64,000 bases of DNA, taken from NCBI RefSeq assembly GCF_009602435.1, contig NZ_VZDQ01000002.1:1-64000 (forward strand). Direction: 5' to 3'. Under the pieces are notes generated by a model that was not told where the DNA came from, ran no database searches, and saw only the letters and a list, made by a program, of their open reading frames with translations. This document shows, piece by piece, positions 38,000 through 46,997 of this stretch; within the stretch, counting starts at the first letter, position 1, and the number at the start of each line of letters is the position of its first letter. The position numbers and the translations under genes are program-made. The DNA is from Sediminibacillus terrae (GTDB lineage Bacteria; Bacillota; Bacilli; Bacillales; Amphibacillaceae).

Positions 38000-38490
38000 C
38001 AAACGAAAAGCACAGAAACTGAAAGGATAAACCACGGATGTAAGAAAAAAAGAATGAAAAGGAGTGACTGGGGAAACCGCTGATGAAATTTAAAGTCAAC
38101 AGTTATAAAGCAAAGTGACTGTGAAGGGAAGTGCTCAGGAAAGAGGTAAAATGTAGTCCGGCGGGAATCCTTGAATACTATATCCTGCATGCCCCAGGCA
38201 ATCCCAGAATCGTGTGGCCGGGATAGAAGGATGTTGTTTTAATTTTTCAGAGGACTCTTAGTGAGGAGGCTGTAACCTTCTGCTGTTCTTTCCCGATCCC
38301 CTCTAACATAAAGCCTGAACAGAGTGGCTCGCACGGTGTTTTTCATTTGTATGTTAGCCTGTTTTTCGATGGTGCTTCGTATCGATGCAACAAGAAAATA
38401 CACTTTTCTTTTCCAATTCATTTCTGAAGACATGCAGGTGGCGGGCGAAGGATAGAACAGTTTGCTTTTTGCTAAGCAAGGTTATGAAAC
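38000..38490. other. Unassigned non-coding stretch
   Basis: About 490 nt between the spoIIIA promoter and the efp terminator. B. subtilis has yqhV here; no equivalent is visible. Short open frames lack ribosome binding sites. I see nothing else in it. Confidence 0.5.
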
Positions 38491-38491
38491 A

Positions 38492-38533
38492 CGCAAAAAA
38501 CCGAACGAATTGGTAATCGTTCGGTTTTTTGCG
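38492..38533 (-). terminator. Terminator of efp
   Basis: Perfect 14 bp stem (AAAAAACCGAACGA/TCGTTCGGTTTTTT, 8-nt loop). Same CCGAACGA core as the terminators at 16.9 and 62.2 kb. Confidence 0.9.
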
Positions 38534-38575
38534 TTTGTTTCATCTTCTTTAATCTAGCATCATCCGATATAGGTA

Positions 38576-39133
38576 TTAGGCACGGGAAACATATTTTCCA
38601 TCTGCAGTGCTGATAACGAGGACATCACCTTCGTTGATGAAGAACGGTACTTGTACGCTCAGTCCTGTTTCGAGAAGGGCCGGCTTTGTGCCCCCACTTG
38701 CTGTATCCCCTTTTATGCCTGGTTCTGTTTCTTCCACTTTCAATTCCACGTTGTTAGGAAGTTCGACACCCAATGTTTCACCACCGTATGTCATAATATT
38801 CACTTCCATATTTTCTCGTAGGAACTTTAGTTCGTAATCGATTTGGTTTGCCTGTAATTCCAACTGTTCATAAGTGTTGGTATCCATGAAGGTATGTGTG
38901 TCACCTGAAGCATATAGATACTGCATTTTTCTGTTTTCGATATGCGCACGGCTTACTTTTTCACCAGCCCGGAACGTTTTCTCCTGGATGTTACCGTTAC
39001 GCAGATTACGCAGCTTGGAGCGGACGAAAGCAGCACCTTTGCCTGGCTTCACATGTTGAAAATCCAGTACCTGCCAAATACCATTATCCACTTCAATTGT
39101 TAGTCCTGTACGAAAATCGTTTACTGAAATCAT
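38576..39133 (-). CDS. efp: Translation elongation factor P
   Basis: The 185-residue factor relieves ribosome stalling at polyproline. The KOW-like domain I holds the modifiable lysine in [15 protein letters not shown] (about residue 32), and two OB domains follow, the last with [14 protein letters not shown]. The ATG follows AAGGAGG. It is preceded by the Xaa-Pro peptidase gene, 25 nt away, as in B. subtilis. Confidence 0.97.
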   Translation of the reverse strand: MISVNDFRTGLTIEVDNGIWQVLDFQHVKPGKGAAFVRSKLRNLRNGNIQEKTFRAGEKVSRAHIENRKMQYLYASGDTHTFMDTNTYEQLELQANQIDYELKFLRENMEVNIMTYGGETLGVELPNNVELKVEETEPGIKGDTASGGTKPALLETGLSVQVPFFINEGDVLVISTADGKYVSRA

Positions 39134-39158
39134 GTCATTTCCTCCTTCAATCTCTCAA

Positions 39159-40220
39159 CTATAAGGTTATCAATTCTTTGGATGCGAAGCTAAGAGATTC
39201 ATTTCCATCCTTGGTTACCAATGTATCATCTTCTATCCTACAGCCACCGACATCCGGAATATAAATCCCTGGCTCGACCGTCACGACCATTCCTTCTTCC
39301 AAAACCTGTTGACTCCGGTGAGACAACGCCGGTCCTTCGTGAACATCCAGGCCGAGGCCATGGCCGGTAGAGTGTCCAAAGTAGGAACCGTACCCTTTCT
39401 CTTCAATATAATCTCTTGTTAATGCATCCGCTTCTTTTCCGGTTATACCGGCTTTTATTCCTTCCATTCCTTTTAATTGGGCTTCTAAAACAGTATTATA
39501 TATCGATCTCAATTCATCACTGATAGCTCCTACAGCCACAGTCCGGGTTATATCCGAAGCATAACCTTTATAAAGAGCCCCAAAATCAAGGGTAACAAGT
39601 TCGCCTTTCTGAATTTCCTTTTCGGAAGCGACTCCATGAGGAAGAGCAGAACGCAAACCGGATGCAACAATGATATCGAAACTTGAGGAGGTTGCCCCTT
39701 GCTTCCTCATAAAAAATTCAAGTTCATTCGAAACATCTATTTCTTTCACCCCTGGCTTGATAAAAGTCAATATGTGCTCGAATGCGGCGTCGGCAATCTG
39801 TGCAGCAGACTTTATAATATCAAGCTCTTCTGCAGATTTTATCAAACGAAGCTTTTCAACCAATCCGCTGGTTGGTACAAGTTCTGCCTCTATCTGATCA
39901 CGGTACTGCTCAAAAAGGCCATAAGTCAGATCAGCTTTTTCAAAGCCGATCTTCCTGCTGCCCAATTTCTTCACCTGTTCGGCAACTTCTTGATGAATCG
40001 GCTGCTTATGTTCGATGATTTCAAAATCCTTCACCTGTTCTCCAGCCTGCTCCGTATAGCGAAAATCAGTGATAAACAGTGCCTTGTCAACAGTCACCAA
40101 TACAACCCCAGCTGATCCGGTAAATCCAGTTATGTATCTACGGTTTTGTGCACTCGTTATCAACAATGCATCGAGCTCTTGATCCTTTAGCGCCTGCCTC
40201 AGCTTCTCCAGTTTCCCCAT
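39159..40220 (-). CDS. yqhT: Xaa-Pro dipeptidase/aminopeptidase, M24B family (YqhT)
   Basis: This metallopeptidase cleaves Xaa-Pro bonds. It has about 353 residues, with an N-terminal creatinase-like domain (LITSAQNRRYITGFTGSAG) and a pita-bread catalytic domain with metal ligands in LVTLDFGALYKGYASDITR, FGHSTGHGLGLDVHEGP, VVTVEPGIYIPDVGG and CRIEDDTLV. The start is uncertain: ATGs at 40229, 40223 and 40220 are all in frame. The first overlaps the aroQ stop (ATGA), the last has the best spacing from AAAGG. It is cotranscribed with aroQ and efp. Confidence 0.93.
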   Translation of the reverse strand: MGKLEKLRQALKDQELDALLITSAQNRRYITGFTGSAGVVLVTVDKALFITDFRYTEQAGEQVKDFEIIEHKQPIHQEVAEQVKKLGSRKIGFEKADLTYGLFEQYRDQIEAELVPTSGLVEKLRLIKSAEELDIIKSAAQIADAAFEHILTFIKPGVKEIDVSNELEFFMRKQGATSSSFDIIVASGLRSALPHGVASEKEIQKGELVTLDFGALYKGYASDITRTVAVGAISDELRSIYNTVLEAQLKGMEGIKAGITGKEADALTRDYIEEKGYGSYFGHSTGHGLGLDVHEGPALSHRSQQVLEEGMVVTVEPGIYIPDVGGCRIEDDTLVTKDGNESLSFASKELITL

Positions 40221-40225
40221 CATCT

Positions 40226-40666
40226 TCATCCTTTCTTGTTTTCTTCCAGAAATGCTAAAGCTGCCAAACGATATCCTGTCGTCCCCAGCCCAACAACTTG
40301 ACCATAGCATACTGGTGCAAGCATGGAATGATGACGGAAAGCTTCCCTTTGATGTATGTTGGAAATATGGACTTCGATGACCGGGACATCCAAACCGCTG
40401 ATTGCATCCCGGATGGCGATGCTAGTGTGCGTATACGCCCCTGGGTTAAAAACGACCCCCTGGTATTTATCCTCGGCATCTTGCAAACAATCGATTAACT
40501 CCCCTTCATGGTTCGACTGGAAAGTGTCCAATTCCCAACCATAGGCCGCGGTTAACTCTTTTATCTCCGCATGCACATCGTCCAAGGTCGTCGAACCATA
40601 AATCGACGGTTCCCGTTTGCCAAGCCTGTTCAAGTTCGGACCATTCAACAGTAATAATCGTTTCAT
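40226..40666 (-). CDS. aroQ: 3-Dehydroquinate dehydratase, type II
   Basis: This 146-residue shikimate-pathway enzyme shows LLLNGPNLNRLGKREPSIYG (catalytic tyrosine at its end), FQSNHEGELIDCL, FNPGAYTHTSIAIRDAI and the C-terminal EVHISNIHQREAFRHHS. All are family signatures. Start ATG at 40666 with a weak GGG upstream. Its stop overlaps the next gene's earliest possible start. Confidence 0.96.
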   Translation of the reverse strand: MKRLLLLNGPNLNRLGKREPSIYGSTTLDDVHAEIKELTAAYGWELDTFQSNHEGELIDCLQDAEDKYQGVVFNPGAYTHTSIAIRDAISGLDVPVIEVHISNIHQREAFRHHSMLAPVCYGQVVGLGTTGYRLAALAFLEENKKG

Positions 40667-40725
40667 TGCAGCTTTCCCATCCCTTTACCATCTATACTGA
40701 TACAACACCTTCCAGTTTATCATAA

Positions 40726-41244
40726 TTAACTATCCTTTGAATAATTTTTTCCTCCGGCTCTTTGCGCATCTTGATAATTATAGGATATCGAATAACCGAT
40801 AAAGGTGCCATATAATAAAAACAGACAAATGGTTGTCACCACCGTATCGCTGTCCAGCCTTGTCATTTGGGGGACCGTAGGAAAAATCGGATGCAACAGA
40901 TAGAAAACCAGAAACCATAAAGCGATACCGAAAATCGCACTGGGCCAGATTCCTTCTACCGTTTTCATAAAAAAATAAAAAATAGCGGCAGTCCCCATCG
41001 ACAGCAGTCCAATTACAAAGATCGAAATCAACTCACCGAGCCAACCATCGGTCCACGCTGTAGTCAACCAGGACCTGAGAATGAAAGTTGCCGGTGAATA
41101 AGAAGTGAAATTGAAGAATGAGGCGACAAATCCAATGAAGCTCCAGAACACACCTCCGAAAAATCCAGTGAACAAGGCTTTACGGAAAAAGGACACTGCT
41201 TTCTCTTGTTTATTTTGCTCTAATTTTTCATTATCTTTATCCAT
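40726..41244 (-). CDS. yqhR: YqhR family membrane protein
   Basis: The 172-residue membrane protein of unknown function has four hydrophobic helices (about 30-52, 73-98, 103-121, 141-160). The FGGVFWSFIGFVASFFNFT segment and the position upstream of aroQ match B. subtilis YqhR. Start ATG at 41244 after AAGGTGG; the open frame extends 17 codons further without a site. yqhQ, its usual neighbour, is missing. Confidence 0.85.
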   Translation of the reverse strand: MDKDNEKLEQNKQEKAVSFFRKALFTGFFGGVFWSFIGFVASFFNFTSYSPATFILRSWLTTAWTDGWLGELISIFVIGLLSMGTAAIFYFFMKTVEGIWPSAIFGIALWFLVFYLLHPIFPTVPQMTRLDSDTVVTTICLFLLYGTFIGYSISYNYQDAQRAGGKNYSKDS

Positions 41245-41295
41245 GGGATAACACCACCTTCTTTTATAAGAGTGACCAATAACCTTCCTTTTCAT

Positions 41296-41725
41296 CCACG
41301 TAATTATTCTAAGCCTCTAAAAAAATGCGCTAGTTATCTGAATCTTTTTTTAGTAAAATAAAGATAGGAATCATTCCTGCACATCGTGATAAGGATCGAG
41401 AATTCTTTCAGAAAATAATGTGCTTTGATGAATAATTATGATTTGTCGGGGAAGAATTTATTCATGAGTGATAACAAGCGTTTCCCAACCTTTTGGATAG
41501 AAAATACCCGTATCCGGTGTAAAATCCAACTTTTCGGGAAAGGTTATTAATGAAGTCTGCTCTCGTACTTATATTTCGATAATCTGCTTCCTGATTCATC
41601 CACCCTTGTTGTTCCAATCTTTTTCTTTGGAAAATTCCAATTAAGATGCTAAAAGATATTCCAGTAGTGGTATACAGGATAGTAAGAGAATTCGAATAAG
41701 GTTATTTCCCTGGTGAAAGGAGGAC
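41296..41725. other. Unassigned non-coding stretch
   Basis: About 430 AT-rich nt between divergent yqhR and the SA1362-family gene. B. subtilis has yqhQ here. I see no gene, repeat or structured RNA; promoters for both flanking genes must lie here but none stands out. Confidence 0.5.
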
Positions 41726-41733
41726 TTGATTAG

Positions 41734-42120
41734 ATGACTCGCAGTAAGATGTCCCTTTTTATTTATTTACTGATCGGCCTTGCTATATTTGGTTTTGCTG
41801 CTCAGCTTTTAACTAATACAAGCGGATTATTAATGAATTTGGTCATGATGGTGGTGGTCGGCGCTGCATTATACGGGGTCGTTTACTATTTTTTCATCCG
41901 CAAACGTACATCGAATGAATTGAAAAAGTATAAGAAGGCAGTAAAACAATCAAAGATGAAGTACAAAGGGGAAGATGCTGGCAGCAAAAAAACATTTTCA
42001 CAGGCTGCTAAAAAGAATGCCCCACTCCTGAAACAAAAGAAAAACAATCGGGCCCGCGCCACCCATTTACGGGTGATCGACGGAAATAAACACAAACGCA
42101 AAAATCGAGCTTCTCTGTAA
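41734..42120 (+). CDS. yqhP: SA1362/YqhP family protein
   Basis: This 128-residue protein has two N-terminal membrane helices (about 5-25 and 29-52) then a strongly basic tail (over 30 Lys/Arg, for example KKYKKAVKQSKMKYKG and HKRKNRASL), which may touch nucleic acid or phospholipid head groups. The family is known from B. subtilis YqhP and S. aureus SA1362; function unknown. ATG after AAAGGAGG. Confidence 0.85.
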   Translation: MTRSKMSLFIYLLIGLAIFGFAAQLLTNTSGLLMNLVMMVVVGAALYGVVYYFFIRKRTSNELKKYKKAVKQSKMKYKGEDAGSKKTFSQAAKKNAPLLKQKKNNRARATHLRVIDGNKHKRKNRASL

Positions 42121-42132
42121 GCTCGATTTTTT
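42101..42132 (+). terminator. Terminator of yqhP
   Basis: A perfect 13 bp stem (AAAAATCGAGCTT/AAGCTCGATTTTT) overlaps the last codons of the gene and ends in T6. Confidence 0.88.
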
Positions 42133-42252
42133 AATTGAGATCCTTTCGATAATGACTGGATATGCTTCTCGCTGCCCAAATCAAATATTCTATAAAGGCG
42201 TTCCCTGGAAAACCTCGCATTCCTGTGTGGAGATAGTACCACTGGAATTATG

Positions 42253-42675
42253 CTAATCAAAAAATTCCATATGCGGCTTAGCCTGTCGATAATATTCCAG
42301 ACGATCCTTTAGGGTTCCGGTATGAAACTCAAATTTGTGTCCATCCGGATCTGTAAAATAAACGGAGGACTTGTCCCTCTCATCCCGACTCCTGCCTTCC
42401 AATATGTGTACATCGAGCATTTCCAAGTTTTTGCATGCTTCTTCGAATTCGGATTCTCCAATGGAAAAAGCGATATGAGTATAAGACTGATGAATTTCCC
42501 CCCTTGGAATTTCTTTTTCAACATTGAGGGCAATCCATAGCCCATTCAAATCGAAATAAGCAGTATTCCTCCCCTTTACGAGCAGTTTGGCCCCGAACAC
42601 CCTCTGATAAAAATCAATCGATTTCTCCAAGTCTGCTACTGAAAATAGTAAATGATTGATTCCTTGCAGTTTCAT
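42253..42675 (-). CDS. fosB: FosB-type metallothiol transferase (fosfomycin resistance)
   Basis: This 140-residue vicinal-oxygen-chelate enzyme adds bacillithiol (or cysteine) to fosfomycin, using Mn2+ or Mg2+. Metal ligands are visible: His8 in GINHLLFSV, a histidine in SYTHIAFSI and the glutamate in [20 protein letters not shown] at the C-terminus is FosB-specific compared with other glyoxalase-like proteins. The ATG at 42675 has AAGG eight nt upstream. It lies between yqhP and mntR, where B. subtilis has other genes; likely a later insertion. Sequence similarity, not a resistance test, supports the function. Confidence 0.9.
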   Translation of the reverse strand: MKLQGINHLLFSVADLEKSIDFYQRVFGAKLLVKGRNTAYFDLNGLWIALNVEKEIPRGEIHQSYTHIAFSIGESEFEEACKNLEMLDVHILEGRSRDERDKSSVYFTDPDGHKFEFHTGTLKDRLEYYRQAKPHMEFFD

Positions 42676-42689
42676 CAATTCAACCTTCT

Positions 42690-43100
42690 TTCTTGTAAAG
42701 ATACTATCGATAAACGCTATCCCCTACCATTGCCGCCAGGTTTTGTTCCCTAGGAGACGAGGGCCAAAAGATATAAACTGCGACATGGTTTGAATGCGTC
42801 TTCCTGACTCCTTGCTTTTATTGAGCGGTAGTTCGGCGCTGCGGAAATACCCTGCGCTAGGGACAGCTTCCTGTTTAGAAACGCGTGTACGAGACATTGT
42901 TTCTTGATTCGCTTGGTACTAAAGAAATGTCCCATCAAAAGACATAGCTAGGAAAACAAACAGAAAGTCCAAGAACAGGAGAAAAGACGGGAACTCCAAC
43001 TGTCTTTTATGAAAAAGAAGTACCTATTTCCTGACAAACGTTTTTAAGATGGTTGTTGGGCATCAAGGAAAAGTTTCTACGCTTGGTGATAATCAGCATG
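42690..43100. other. Unassigned non-coding stretch
   Basis: About 400 nt upstream of fosB. No open frame with a ribosome binding site and no known RNA is visible. Possibly decayed sequence left after rearrangement. Confidence 0.45.
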
Positions 43101-43106
43101 CTTCTT

Positions 43107-43233
43107 AGCGTAGGTAGCATACGCAGACTCCTGCGGGAACAGCGCGAGCTGAAGATCTACTTGGTAAAGCGGTTTTCTTTACCAAGTTAGCTGAAGCCGT
43201 GCCCGCGGAAAGCGAAGTATGCTACCGAAGCGG
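43107..43233. repeat. Dispersed palindromic repeat, family B
   Basis: An imperfect palindrome begins TAGCGTAGGTAGCATACGCA and ends AAGTATGCTACCGAAGC. It contains GACTCCTGCGGGAACAGCG and CTGAAGCCGTGCCCGCGGAA. This is a widespread Bacillaceae intergenic repeat as far as I recall. The centre is a nested hairpin (ACTTGGTAAAG/CTTTACCAAGT at about 43160-43190). Confidence 0.75.
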
Positions 43234-43345
43234 GGGGTCACACTCTTTTTGAATAGGCAAGGAAGTTCCCTATACAGTTAGGGAGTAGTTTCTATTTATT
43301 ATGATATAAGAAGCTAAGTCGTTCCAAATCCGTAAAAGCTTATAT

Positions 43346-43387
43346 TAAAAAGAAGTATTATATCAAAGATGTAATACTTCTTTTTTA
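43346..43387 (-). terminator. Terminator of mntR
   Basis: Stem AAAGAAGTATTA/TAATACTTCTTT (a T/C variation inside) with T tracts on the leftward side, right after the mntR stop. Confidence 0.85.
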
Positions 43388-43394
43388 GCGTTCT

Positions 43395-43817
43395 TTATTG
43401 ATTTTCCGCTTTTTGATGAATGGCTTCCAATTCCTTCACTCTCGCATCATCTTCTTCAAAATATTGCACCAGGTCACCGATACGATCGATCGAATTCCAG
43501 CTTAAGTGATGCTCGATTCCCTCTACGTCTTCATAAATATTTTCTTTGTTTACGCCGATCAATTCTAAAAATTGCTCCAATAACTCATGTCGATATACTA
43601 AACGCTTACCAACTTTTTTTCCTTTTGCAGTAAGTATCAGTCCTCGGTATTTTTCATAATTCAAATATTCATCTTTATCCAGTTTTTGAACCATTTTCGT
43701 GACGGAGGATGGATGAACATGCAATGCTTCTGCTATATCAGACACGCGTGCATATCCTTTCGATTCAATCAACAGATAAATTTGCTCAATATAGTCTTCC
43801 ATGCTTGGTGTTGGCAT
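43395..43817 (-). CDS. mntR: Manganese-responsive repressor MntR
   Basis: This 140-residue DtxR-family repressor controls Mn2+ uptake genes. The winged helix (about 20-65: [22 protein letters not shown]) precedes the dimerisation domain. All metal ligands known from B. subtilis MntR are at the same numbers: Asp8, Glu11, His77, Glu99, Glu102, His103. The ATG follows GGAGG. Monocistronic, with its own terminator. Confidence 0.97.
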   Translation of the reverse strand: MPTPSMEDYIEQIYLLIESKGYARVSDIAEALHVHPSSVTKMVQKLDKDEYLNYEKYRGLILTAKGKKVGKRLVYRHELLEQFLELIGVNKENIYEDVEGIEHHLSWNSIDRIGDLVQYFEEDDARVKELEAIHQKAENQ

Positions 43818-43948
43818 TATAATCCTCCATTCGCTTCTTCAATCCAATTATTCCCTCTATGTAAAAGCATACAATAGTTTGTACATGCAGACAAGCTGAT
43901 AACCGCAGGGTATTGATTTTCTAGTATGACGGTCATCGTCAACAAGAG

Positions 43949-43972
43949 AAGGGGCGGCAGATGCCGCCCCTT
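43949..43972 (-). terminator. Hairpin after nrdJ, probable terminator
   Basis: A perfect 11 bp GC-rich stem (AAGGGGCGGCA/TGCCGCCCCTT) directly follows the nrdJ stop; the leftward tail CTCTTG is poor in U. Confidence 0.6.
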
Positions 43973-43978
43973 GCTTGT

Positions 43979-46546
43979 TTATAAACCACATTTCAGCTGT
44001 GCGTTGCAATTTGTACACGTGTTACAGCCACCTATATCTTCCACCGTACCTTTACGGCAAACAGGACATGTATCACCGACTTCTGAACCAATCGTCACAT
44101 TCGTTTTTTCCAATTCATGAATGGTATCCATCAAAACGACATGAGGTTTGTTGTCAGCTGCTTCATTCTGGTGTGCTGCTTCCTCATCAAAGCTGTTATC
44201 TTCCGCTTTCAAGGAAAGCACCTGGGTGTCTCGGCTGCCATCAACATAGACAGTTCCACCTTTGGCTCCCCCGTTATAAAGGCGACGGTAAACACTTTCC
44301 ACTTGTTCAACCGAGTAACCTTTCGGTGCATTGACAGTTTTGGAAATAGAACTGTCAACCCATTTCTGAATCACGCATTGAGTATCTGCGTGCGCTTCCG
44401 GTGCCAATTCCATAGCGGTAACAAACCAATTCGGCAGGTTGTCGGCATCTTCTCCTGGATGCTTGTCCAAATACTCCTGGACAATATCAGCTTTCACTTC
44501 AATAAACTTTCCTAAACGGCCGCTGCGGAAGTAGGAGAATGAGAAGTATGGCTCCAGACCGGTAGAAACACCGACCATGGTCCCGGTACTTCCTGTAGGT
44601 GCCACCGTGAGAAGGTGCGAGTTACGGATGCCGTGCTCTAAGATGCCTTGACGGATATCCTCCGGCAGTTTCTTCACATAACCGGTTTTGGTAAACCTTT
44701 CACGCAGCTCCCTGGTCTCTTGTTCTGTATCTCCGATCAAGAACGGGAAGCTTCCTTTCTCCTTCGCCAATTCAATTGATGTACGATAAGCTGTGGTCGC
44801 GATCGTTTCAAAAATTTCATCGACAAGTTGATTACCCTCAGCCGAACCGTATTCCGTTTCAGCATAAATCAAAAGATCGTGCAGTCCCATTACTCCCAGA
44901 CCGACACGCCGTTCACCTAATGCCTGCTTTTTGTTTTCTTCCAAGAAGTATGGTGTGGCATCAATCACATTATCCTGCATTCTTACGCCAGTTCTGACAA
45001 TGCTCTTAAGTTTTTCAAAGTCTACCTTCTTATTTTCTTTATCGGCCACGGATGCAAGATTTACCGCAGCCAGGTTACATACAGAATACGGTGCAAGCGG
45101 CTGTTCTCCACAAGGGTTGGTGGCAACTACCTGCTGTCCATAAGCCTTTGCATTTGTCATATCATTTGCGTTATCGATAAAGAAAATGCCAGGTTCTGCA
45201 GAATATGTGGCACAGATATTAATCAAGTTCCACAATTCCTTCGCTTTCATCCGGCGATAAACCCGGACACCGTACCCTTGTTCTTCCCATCGACGTACAT
45301 CGCCGGTTTCATGCCAATTCTCGTTATAGGCCCGCATCTCTTCCGGTGAATAACTTTCCACATTCGGAAATCTCAGTTCATAATCCATATCCTTTTCGAC
45401 TGCTTCCATAAACTCTTTTGTCAAGCATACGGATATATTTGCCCCCGTCAGGAATTCCGGATTATGAACACTGTATGTACCTCCAGTGTTCAGCTTTTCT
45501 TCTGCTTCTTTGATAGCAGCTTCCGTAAAGCCTCCCAATCCCGGCATGTTTTTATAGTTTACAATGCCTTGATACAGATCGATTTCAATTGGTGACAGCG
45601 GAGTGAATTTCAGCTTTTCCTGTGCCAGCTTTCTAATTTGCTCATCCTCTGTGTTTTCTATCAAAAATCGGAGAATTCTCGGATTTTGCATTTTTGAAAT
45701 GATAAACTCGATGATATCCGGATGCCAATCTGCCAGCATGATCATTTGTGCTCCCCTGCGGGAACCGCCTTGCTCCACCAAATGGGTCAACTTCGCAATA
45801 TCATCCAGCCAGGAAACTGAACCGGAAGATTTACCATTGACACCACGTGCAAGAGTGTTACGTGGACGCAATGTAGAACCGTTGGTGCCTACACCTCCAC
45901 CCCTGCTCATAATTTCCATTACTTGCTTACGGTGATCAGAAATCCCTTCACGAGAGTCTTGTATAAATGGCATGACATAACAATTGAAGTAAGTCACATC
46001 TGTTTCTGCCCCAGCTCCATATAAAACGCGTCCGGCAGGGATGAAATGCATATTGGATAATTCATGATAAAAGCGGTCAAAGGCTTCCTGTTGCTTTTCT
46101 TCTGTTGTTTCCACCTTCGACAGACCTGTAGCATTCCGCTTCGCAATTTGTTCATAATAGATTTCGAGTGGTTTATCAATCACATCCAATGATCTACTGA
46201 CAACGCCTGTGTTTGCTTCTTCCTGATCGTCCAGCACAGACACAAAGTCCTTATCCACCTGGATTTCGGCACGTTTTGACTGCCAATCGATAGATTTGAC
46301 AAACCCATATCCCCTCGCCGGAAACTTAGGGTCCGCCTTTACGGTCAAAACGACAAAATCGCCTGACTTCAACGTTGCCTTCTCCGTATCCTTGAAAGCG
46401 TACCTATCCAGCATTACTAAACGCGATACACCTTCATGGGTGATTTTCATATCCGGGGTTATTGGATGTACCTGCTCAAATAAAGCGATATCCTCGTTTA
46501 ATTGCTCGACATTAATCTGCATGTTTACTTCTGTGATGGTTTTCAT
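43979..46546 (-). CDS. nrdJ: Adenosylcobalamin-dependent ribonucleotide reductase (class II)
   Basis: This 855-residue enzyme makes deoxynucleotides using coenzyme B12, without needing oxygen. The thiyl-radical cysteine lies in NPCGEQPLAPYSVCNLAAVN, which also holds one of the reducible pair; the other is in VTYFNCYVMP. The barrel shows GRRVGLGVMGLHDLL and APTGSTGTMVGVSTGLEP. The C-terminal tail CPVCRKGTVEDIGG and the following CNTCTNC motif is the zinc/redox tail typical of NrdJ. Start ATG at 46546 after AAGGAG. Two NrdR boxes precede it. No class I reductase is in the window. Confidence 0.96.
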   Translation of the reverse strand: MKTITEVNMQINVEQLNEDIALFEQVHPITPDMKITHEGVSRLVMLDRYAFKDTEKATLKSGDFVVLTVKADPKFPARGYGFVKSIDWQSKRAEIQVDKDFVSVLDDQEEANTGVVSRSLDVIDKPLEIYYEQIAKRNATGLSKVETTEEKQQEAFDRFYHELSNMHFIPAGRVLYGAGAETDVTYFNCYVMPFIQDSREGISDHRKQVMEIMSRGGGVGTNGSTLRPRNTLARGVNGKSSGSVSWLDDIAKLTHLVEQGGSRRGAQMIMLADWHPDIIEFIISKMQNPRILRFLIENTEDEQIRKLAQEKLKFTPLSPIEIDLYQGIVNYKNMPGLGGFTEAAIKEAEEKLNTGGTYSVHNPEFLTGANISVCLTKEFMEAVEKDMDYELRFPNVESYSPEEMRAYNENWHETGDVRRWEEQGYGVRVYRRMKAKELWNLINICATYSAEPGIFFIDNANDMTNAKAYGQQVVATNPCGEQPLAPYSVCNLAAVNLASVADKENKKVDFEKLKSIVRTGVRMQDNVIDATPYFLEENKKQALGERRVGLGVMGLHDLLIYAETEYGSAEGNQLVDEIFETIATTAYRTSIELAKEKGSFPFLIGDTEQETRELRERFTKTGYVKKLPEDIRQGILEHGIRNSHLLTVAPTGSTGTMVGVSTGLEPYFSFSYFRSGRLGKFIEVKADIVQEYLDKHPGEDADNLPNWFVTAMELAPEAHADTQCVIQKWVDSSISKTVNAPKGYSVEQVESVYRRLYNGGAKGGTVYVDGSRDTQVLSLKAEDNSFDEEAAHQNEAADNKPHVVLMDTIHELEKTNVTIGSEVGDTCPVCRKGTVEDIGGCNTCTNCNAQLKCGL

Positions 46547-46618
46547 ATATGGCATCACTCCTTCTTCCCTTTAAAACATTTAAGTATAATATTCAATTTA
46601 CCACATAACCGAGAAATA

Positions 46619-46665
46619 AAACAATATATTGTGTTCGGTTTTTTTGACACATACTATATATTGTT
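46619..46665. promoter_or_regulatory. Pair of NrdR boxes upstream of nrdJ
   Basis: AAACAATATATTGTGT (46619-46634) and CATACTATATATTGTT (46650-46665) match the NrdR box ACACWATATATWGTGT-type consensus. Centre-to-centre distance is 31 bp, three helical turns, the arrangement used by NrdR. They lie 73-119 nt before the nrdJ start. Confidence 0.8.
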
Positions 46666-46935
46666 AAATGGAACGAAACAAACGAAGTTTGTCAAAGATG
46701 AGAAACCGCAATTATAAACGGAAATAAAAGATAAAAAAAGAAAAATGGTCAATTTTTTTGAAAAACCGCCTTTTTTATTAGTTGCGTTTTTTAGCTTATT
46801 TTGTTGAAAGAAACAGAAGCCCGTAATACCGCCAAATAGAAAGCTTACAAAGGAAGGGAAACAAGAAAAAATTTTTATTGTGACAACTTTCAACGTTACC
46901 CTGTTCAGCCGTACATGGCGTTACGCAATTATCCT

Positions 46936-46964
46936 TTGAAAAATATGAAGAACATGCCTATAAT
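46936..46964 (+). promoter_or_regulatory. Sigma-A promoter of the rhodanese gene
   Basis: TTGAAA (46936-46941), a 17-nt spacer and TATAAT (46959-46964): near-consensus, 33 nt before the start codon. Confidence 0.8.
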
Positions 46965-46997
46965 ATAGGTTGACGCTACAGAGAAATGGGGGAACAG

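Noticed and set aside
38239-38433. 64-codon minus-strand frame upstream of efp
   Set aside because: No ribosome binding site, no resemblance to YqhV, and mixed composition.
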